Shown here: in pieces, positions 38,442-39,585 of the stretch | Numbering within the stretch: the stretch's first letter is position 1 | Layout of the letters: every line of letters begins with the position of its first letter | DNA from: Anthoceros angustus | Taxonomy: Eukaryota; Streptophyta; Anthocerotopsida; Anthocerotales; Anthocerotaceae | Reading direction: 5' to 3' | Assembly: GCA_010909165.1 (NCBI GenBank) | Contig: VJWM01000361.1 | Location: forward strand, 1-39,585 | Length of the DNA stretch: 39,585 nt | The notes under the pieces: model-generated | Seen by the model: the letters and a program-made list of their open reading frames with translations, nothing else | Told to the model about the DNA's origin: nothing | Databases searched by the model: none | Made by a program: the position numbers and the translations under genes

Positions 38442-39570
38442 TTAGGGTTTTAGGGTTTAGGGTTTTAGGGTTAGGGTTTAGGGTTTAGGGTTTAGGGTTT
38501 AGGGTTTGAGGTTAGGGTTTGAGGGTTGAGGTTGAGGTTTAGGTTTGAGGTTTAGGTTTGAGGTTTAGGTTTGAGGGTTTGAGGTTTAGGTTTGAGGTTT
38601 AGGGTTTTGGGTTTAGGTTTGAGGTTTAGGTTTGAGGTTTAGGTTTGAGGGTTTGAGGTTAGGGTTTGAGTTTGAGGTTAGGGTTTAGGTTTGAGGTTTA
38701 GGGTTTTAGGGTTTTAGGGTTTGAGGGTTTTAGGGTTTGAGGGTTTTCGGGTTTTAGGGTTTTAGGGTTTTAGGGTTTTCGGGTTTTAGGGTTTGAGGGT
38801 TTTAGGGTTTTAGGGTTTAGGGTTTTAGGGTTTAGGGTTTTAGGGTTTAGGGTTTTAGGGTTTAGGGTTTTAGGGTTTAGGGTTTTAGGGTTTTAGGGTT
38901 TTGGGTTTAGGGTTTAGGGTTTTAGGGTTTTGGGTTTAGGGTTTTGGGTTTTAGGGTTTTAGGGTTTAGGGTTTAGGGTTAAGGGTTTAGGGTTGAGGGT
39001 TTAGGGTTGAGGGTTTAGGGTTTAGGGTTTAGGGTTTAGGGTTTAGGGTTTTAGGGTTTAGGGTTTAGGGTTTAGGGTTTTAGGGTTTTAGGGTTACGGG
39101 TTTTAGGGTTTAGGGTTTTAGGGTTTAGGGTTTTAGGGTTTAGGGTTTAGGGTTTAGGGTTTAGGGTTTAGGGTTTAGGGTTTTAGGGTTTAGGGTTTTA
39201 GGGTTTAGGGTTTAGGGTTTAGGGTTTAGGGTTTAGGGTTTAGGGTTTTAGGGTTTAGGGTTTAGGGTTTTAGGGTTTTAGGGTTTAGGGGTTTAGGGTT
39301 TAGGGTTTTAGGGGTTTAGGGTTTAGGGTTTAGGGTTCAGGGTTTGAGGGTTCAGGGTTTGAGGGTTCAGGGTTTGAGGGTTCAGGGTTTAGGGTTCAGG
39401 GTTTAGGGTTCAGGGTTGAGGGTTTCAGGGTTTGAGGTTCAGGGTTTGAGGTTTAGGGTTTAGGGTTTTAGGGTTTAGGGTTCAGGGTTTAGGGTTTTAG
39501 GGTTTAGGGTTTTGGGTTTAGGGTTTAGGGTTTAGGGTTTAGGGTTTAGGGTTTAGGGTTTAGGGTTTTA
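38442..39570 (+). repeat. Telomeric array TTTAGGG with variant blocks
   Basis: About 1.13 kb consists of TTTAGGG (plant telomere type) mixed with TTTTAGGG. Blocks of TTTGAGG (about 38,510-38,700) and TTCAGGG/TTTGAGGG (about 39,335-39,450) are variant patches. The segment 38,810-38,890 alternates TTTAGGG and TTTTAGGG regularly. The G-rich strand points right, so the right is the chromosome-end side. The array is impure throughout, which fits a telomere base or an old interstitial array rather than fresh telomerase product. Confidence 0.97.
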
Positions 39571-39585
39571 GCGTCCAGCGCCGCG
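39571..39585 (+). other. Non-telomeric GC-rich tail after array
   Basis: The 15 bases GCGTCCAGCGCCGCG follow the last telomere unit. They could be interstitial flanking DNA, subtelomeric sequence, or an assembly artefact at the window edge. Confidence 0.6.

Overview
The window is about 39.6 kb of plant-type chromosome-end DNA. The last ~1.1 kb (38,442-39,570) is a long, impure array of the plant telomere repeat TTTAGGG, with the G-rich strand running toward the right end, so the right side is distal. Proximal to it lie ~2 kb of subtelomeric minisatellites, and the remaining ~36 kb is almost entirely layered, decayed LTR retrotransposons. I recognise no ordinary host gene, tRNA gene or complete rRNA gene. 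The TTTAGGG telomere, the initiator-Met and Asp-type primer sites, and the Ty1/copia plus Ty3/gypsy content place the source in the green lineage. A non-flowering streptophyte (charophyte, bryophyte, lycophyte or fern) is plausible but not proven.

Layout, left to right. (1) Gypsy 'C', plus strand: the integrase end at 1-675 is interrupted by a full-length copia element (676-7,882; LTRs 676-953 and 7,602-7,882; target duplication CAACT/CAACC) and resumes at 7,883, followed by its polypurine tract and LTR. (2) 8,190-11,205: LTR and gag-like sequence of C, with arrays of an 18-bp palindrome and a patchwork of shuffled repeats. (3) Gypsy 'A', minus strand, 11,212-21,640: LTR end, a long 3' region, integrase, RNase H, RT, a tandemly duplicated protease/pre-RT block and partial gag. 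(4) Gypsy 'E', minus strand, ~21,640-25,230: LTR-like sequence, a PHD-finger-like remnant, the gypsy pre-RT segment, a cytosine-5 DNA methyltransferase domain, an aspartic protease and a gag with two CCHC knuckles. (5) Gypsy 'B', plus strand, 25,235-~33,970: same family as A, beginning at its primer-binding site and running through gag, protease, RT, RNase H, integrase (interrupted by a piece of its own 3' region), polypurine tract and 3' region. (6) Gypsy 'D', plus strand, ~33,970-36,480: LTR end, Asp-type primer site, short gag-like interior, polypurine tract and LTR. (7) A 5S-rRNA-like pol III promoter block (36,503-36,570), minisatellites, a 3 x 32-bp repeat and the telomeric array.

The most notable content is element E: a Ty3/gypsy retrotransposon that carries a DNMT3/DRM-like C5 methyltransferase between protease and reverse transcriptase, plus a PHD-like module. 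In this order, Gag binds nucleic acid and the protease would mature the polyprotein. The methyltransferase (and a chromatin-reading PHD) could act on the element's own DNA or its target. This copy is broken by several frameshifts and apparently lacks part of the methyltransferase. A and B form a large imperfect inverted repeat on either side of E. Nearly every coding remnant is frameshifted; element coordinates below are domain limits read by eye, not clean ORFs.
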